Under the pieces are notes generated by a model, which saw nothing but the letters and a program-made list of their open reading frames with translations, had not been told where the DNA came from and searched no databases. Shown here piece by piece: positions 14,393 through 15,628 of a DNA stretch of 15,628 bases. The translations under genes and the position numbers were made by a program. Each line of letters opens with the position of its first letter. The stretch's first letter is position 1. The DNA is from Gammaproteobacteria bacterium. Its GTDB lineage: Bacteria > Pseudomonadota > Gammaproteobacteria > UBA6429 > Thiohalophilaceae. The DNA lies in contig JAHEDA010000027.1 in NCBI GenBank assembly GCA_024641445.1, positions 1 through 15,628 of the forward strand, in the 5' to 3' direction.

Positions 14393-14751
14393 TGCACCTG
14401 TTGTAAGAGAGTTCTGGCGATCCCGCTGTCATGGGGTAGTTAACCCGTTAGACCGGTGATTTTGCGCCCCGCACCTTTCAGTGTGGGTTGCCCTTTACAA
14501 AACTCCTAACCGTATTTCTTTTTGTGATACACCTCTCATGTTGCAGGCCCTATGCCAAAATGTCGACTGAATCACAAAACCTGTCATAACGTGAACTTAC
14601 GCACGCTTTTGAAACTATGACGGAAATCTGACACTTTTATGGCTGACCAGAAGGGGCAGAAAGTGACCAATTTGGTCAGGGCGGGGTAAATCGTGTGTAA
14701 TTACATGCACTTAAATTGGGCTTTTAGCCCCGGAATTGATCAATCTACAGG
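14393..14751. other. Dyad-rich region upstream of the PagP-like gene
   Basis: No gene is seen in either direction. It lies between the end of the SnoaL-like gene and the leader of the PagP-like gene, both minus strand. It holds a 15-base palindrome (14664-14678), a perfect 10-bp palindrome tgtaattaca (14696-14705), a small hairpin gggct/agccc with 3-base loop (14718-14730), and a long-spaced 9-bp inverted repeat (ttttgtgat 14520-14528, atcacaaaa 14571-14579). The hairpin at 14718-14730 is followed on the minus strand by aatttaag, so it could be a weak terminator for the SnoaL-like gene. I cannot place a promoter with confidence. Confidence 0.5.
14664..14678. promoter_or_regulatory. Perfect 15-base palindrome, possible operator
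   Basis: Seven-base arms tgaccaa and ttggtca flank a single central t. It has the size of a dimeric regulator site. It is about 320 bases upstream of the PagP-like start codon, so which gene it would control is unclear. Confidence 0.35.
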
Positions 14752-15180
14752 TTAGTGCAGGCGGGGTGGGGTGGGGGCGTCGGTGGTGTGGGCCCGTGGG
14801 CGCGTCATGGGGGTGGCGTGGTGGAGGATCATGCGCCAGCCCTGCGCAGTCTCTTCATAGATATTGGTGGAGAGCATCTCGCTCTCGCGCTGACCATCAT
14901 TGACCAGGATATGCTCGTTGACGATGTGAATGGCCAGGTTGGTGCGGGTGATCTGGCGTTGGCCCCGGATCTGGAAGCGGATACTAGGGGTGTTCTGAAA
15001 TATCTCGTCCCAGCCTTGTTGAATTGCCGCATAGCCTTGAATGCGTTTGCTCATGGGGTGAATGCACTCGGCATAGTCGGCCTCACTCCAAATGCCCATC
15101 ATGGTTGCCAGGTCACTGCGCTCAAAGGCGCTATAAAATGCCTGTTCTGCCTCATCAGGGGTGGCGTAACGATAAGTCAT
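14752..15180 (-). CDS. NTF2/SnoaL-like fold protein
   Basis: The 142-residue product starts ATPDEAEQAFYSAFERSDLA followed by MMGIWSEADYAECIHP, then GYAAIQQGWDEIF and a set of alternating strands ending GWRMILHHATP. That is the cone-like NTF2/SnoaL (DUF4440-type) pattern: two N-terminal helices, a W...D..eCIHP turn, G..AI...W..if, and a strand with W+mv.HHAs. Members include isomerases, polyketide cyclases and proteins of unknown use; the pocket cannot be assigned. The C-terminus is Pro/Thr-rich and disordered-looking. SD aagga lies 4 bases before ATG, just after the stop of the upstream membrane-protein gene (15-base gap), so the two are likely cotranscribed. Confidence 0.85.
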   Translation of the reverse strand: MTYRYATPDEAEQAFYSAFERSDLATMMGIWSEADYAECIHPMSKRIQGYAAIQQGWDEIFQNTPSIRFQIRGQRQITRTNLAIHIVNEHILVNDGQRESEMLSTNIYEETAQGWRMILHHATPMTRPRAHTTDAPTPPRLH

Positions 15181-15195
15181 AGGTTCCTTAGCAGA

Positions 15196-15628
15196 TCATT
15201 TGCCGTGAAGATAACGGTGGTCATCAAAGGTCTGGACCCAGGTTGGGCGCATAACCACCATGATAGTGATCAATAGGCCGGTGATAAAGGCCTCAGGGAA
15301 GGCCATCAGGGGTAGAAAGATAAAATATGTACTGGCGAGTTCGTGATAACCCTTTACCTCGCCGAGGATCAGCACAGACCCTGTGATCAGGATGGTGAGC
15401 GTGAAGGTCAGGGCGGCACCAAAAAATCCGTTAATGAAGACGTAGACGAAAAAGTGATTGGGGAGTTTTCGGTCTGCCAGCGTGAAGATGGCATGACTGA
15501 TAAGAACGGGTAACAGTGCTACCAATAAGGTATTTATCGCCAGGCCCTGCCATGCGATTAATCCATCTATCAACATCCCAAGGAGTATCAGGTTCAGTGC
15601 CAGATAGGCAAGCTGCCAACCCAACATC
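15196..15628 (-). CDS. CbiM-like integral membrane protein, C-terminal part (5' end outside window)
   Basis: The visible 143 residues are mostly hydrophobic with about four to five TM segments. They carry NHFFVYVFINGFFGAALTFT, a PLMAFPEAFITGLLITIMVV stretch and a short polar tail ending DDHRYLHGK. This matches the predicted-membrane-protein family (COG3235) annotated as energy-coupling-factor-type permease, CbiM-like, as far as I recall. Complete members are about 200-230 residues, so the ATG at the window edge (15627) is probably internal. No ECF ATPase or other cobalt/nickel transport gene is in view, so substrate is unknown. Confidence 0.75.
   Translation of the reverse strand, partial: MLGWQLAYLALNLILLGMLIDGLIAWQGLAINTLLVALLPVLISHAIFTLADRKLPNHFFVYVFINGFFGAALTFTLTILITGSVLILGEVKGYHELASTYFIFLPLMAFPEAFITGLLITIMVVMRPTWVQTFDDHRYLHGK

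Noticed and set aside
14520..14579. CRP site made of tgtgat and atcaca
   Set aside because: The halves are over 40 bases apart; a CRP site needs six bases between the half-site cores.
14755..15276. Plus-strand open frame opposite the SnoaL-like gene
   Set aside because: Gly/Val-rich shadow that overlaps two recognisable minus-strand genes.
1..15628. Mobile element, CRISPR, tRNA or toxin-antitoxin pair
   Set aside because: I looked for long direct or inverted repeats, transposase motifs, cloverleaf ends and paired small ORFs and saw none.

Overview
The window looks like core chromosome of a gammaproteobacterium with moderately high GC. The SucC and SucD proteins, the RutE-type reductase, the SirB1/TPR protein and the small DUF6316-type protein all read as gammaproteobacterial. 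I cannot name a genus. I see no insertion sequence, phage gene, tRNA, rRNA or CRISPR array.

Layout, left to right. The 3' end of msrA (methionine sulfoxide repair) enters at the left edge. An AT-richer gap then carries a promoter with an overlapping perfect dyad, in front of a small basic protein with two AP2-like DNA-binding modules. Two minus-strand genes follow: a DUF6316-type small protein and a secreted four-cysteine protein. Next comes a membrane histidine kinase whose cytoplasmic PAS domain closely resembles the heme PAS of FixL, with no response regulator beside it. A quinone-oxidoreductase-type dehydrogenase and the sucCD operon (succinyl-CoA synthetase of the TCA cycle) come after it.

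The middle holds a two-TM protein with a SHOCT-like tail, paired with an RluA-type pseudouridine synthase. A minus-strand rhomboid protease lies divergent from a SirB1/TPR protein. A plus-strand run follows: a RutE-type nitroreductase, an iron-containing alcohol dehydrogenase with an altered metal site, and a RimJ-type acetyltransferase.

The right end is on the minus strand. A CbiM-like membrane protein (cut by the edge) precedes an NTF2/SnoaL-like protein. After a gap of about 400 bases rich in dyads comes a small outer-membrane barrel that I read as a divergent PagP (lipid A acyltransferase) relative. Its mRNA leader can fold so that the Shine-Dalgarno sequence is fully paired.

The genes do not form one pathway. 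I see no obvious new multi-gene system. The most interesting points are the PagP-like gene with its SD-sequestering leader, the orphan FixL-like heme-PAS kinase, the tandem-AP2 gene with its dyad-overlapped promoter and C8 tract, and the RutE / modified Fe-ADH pair.
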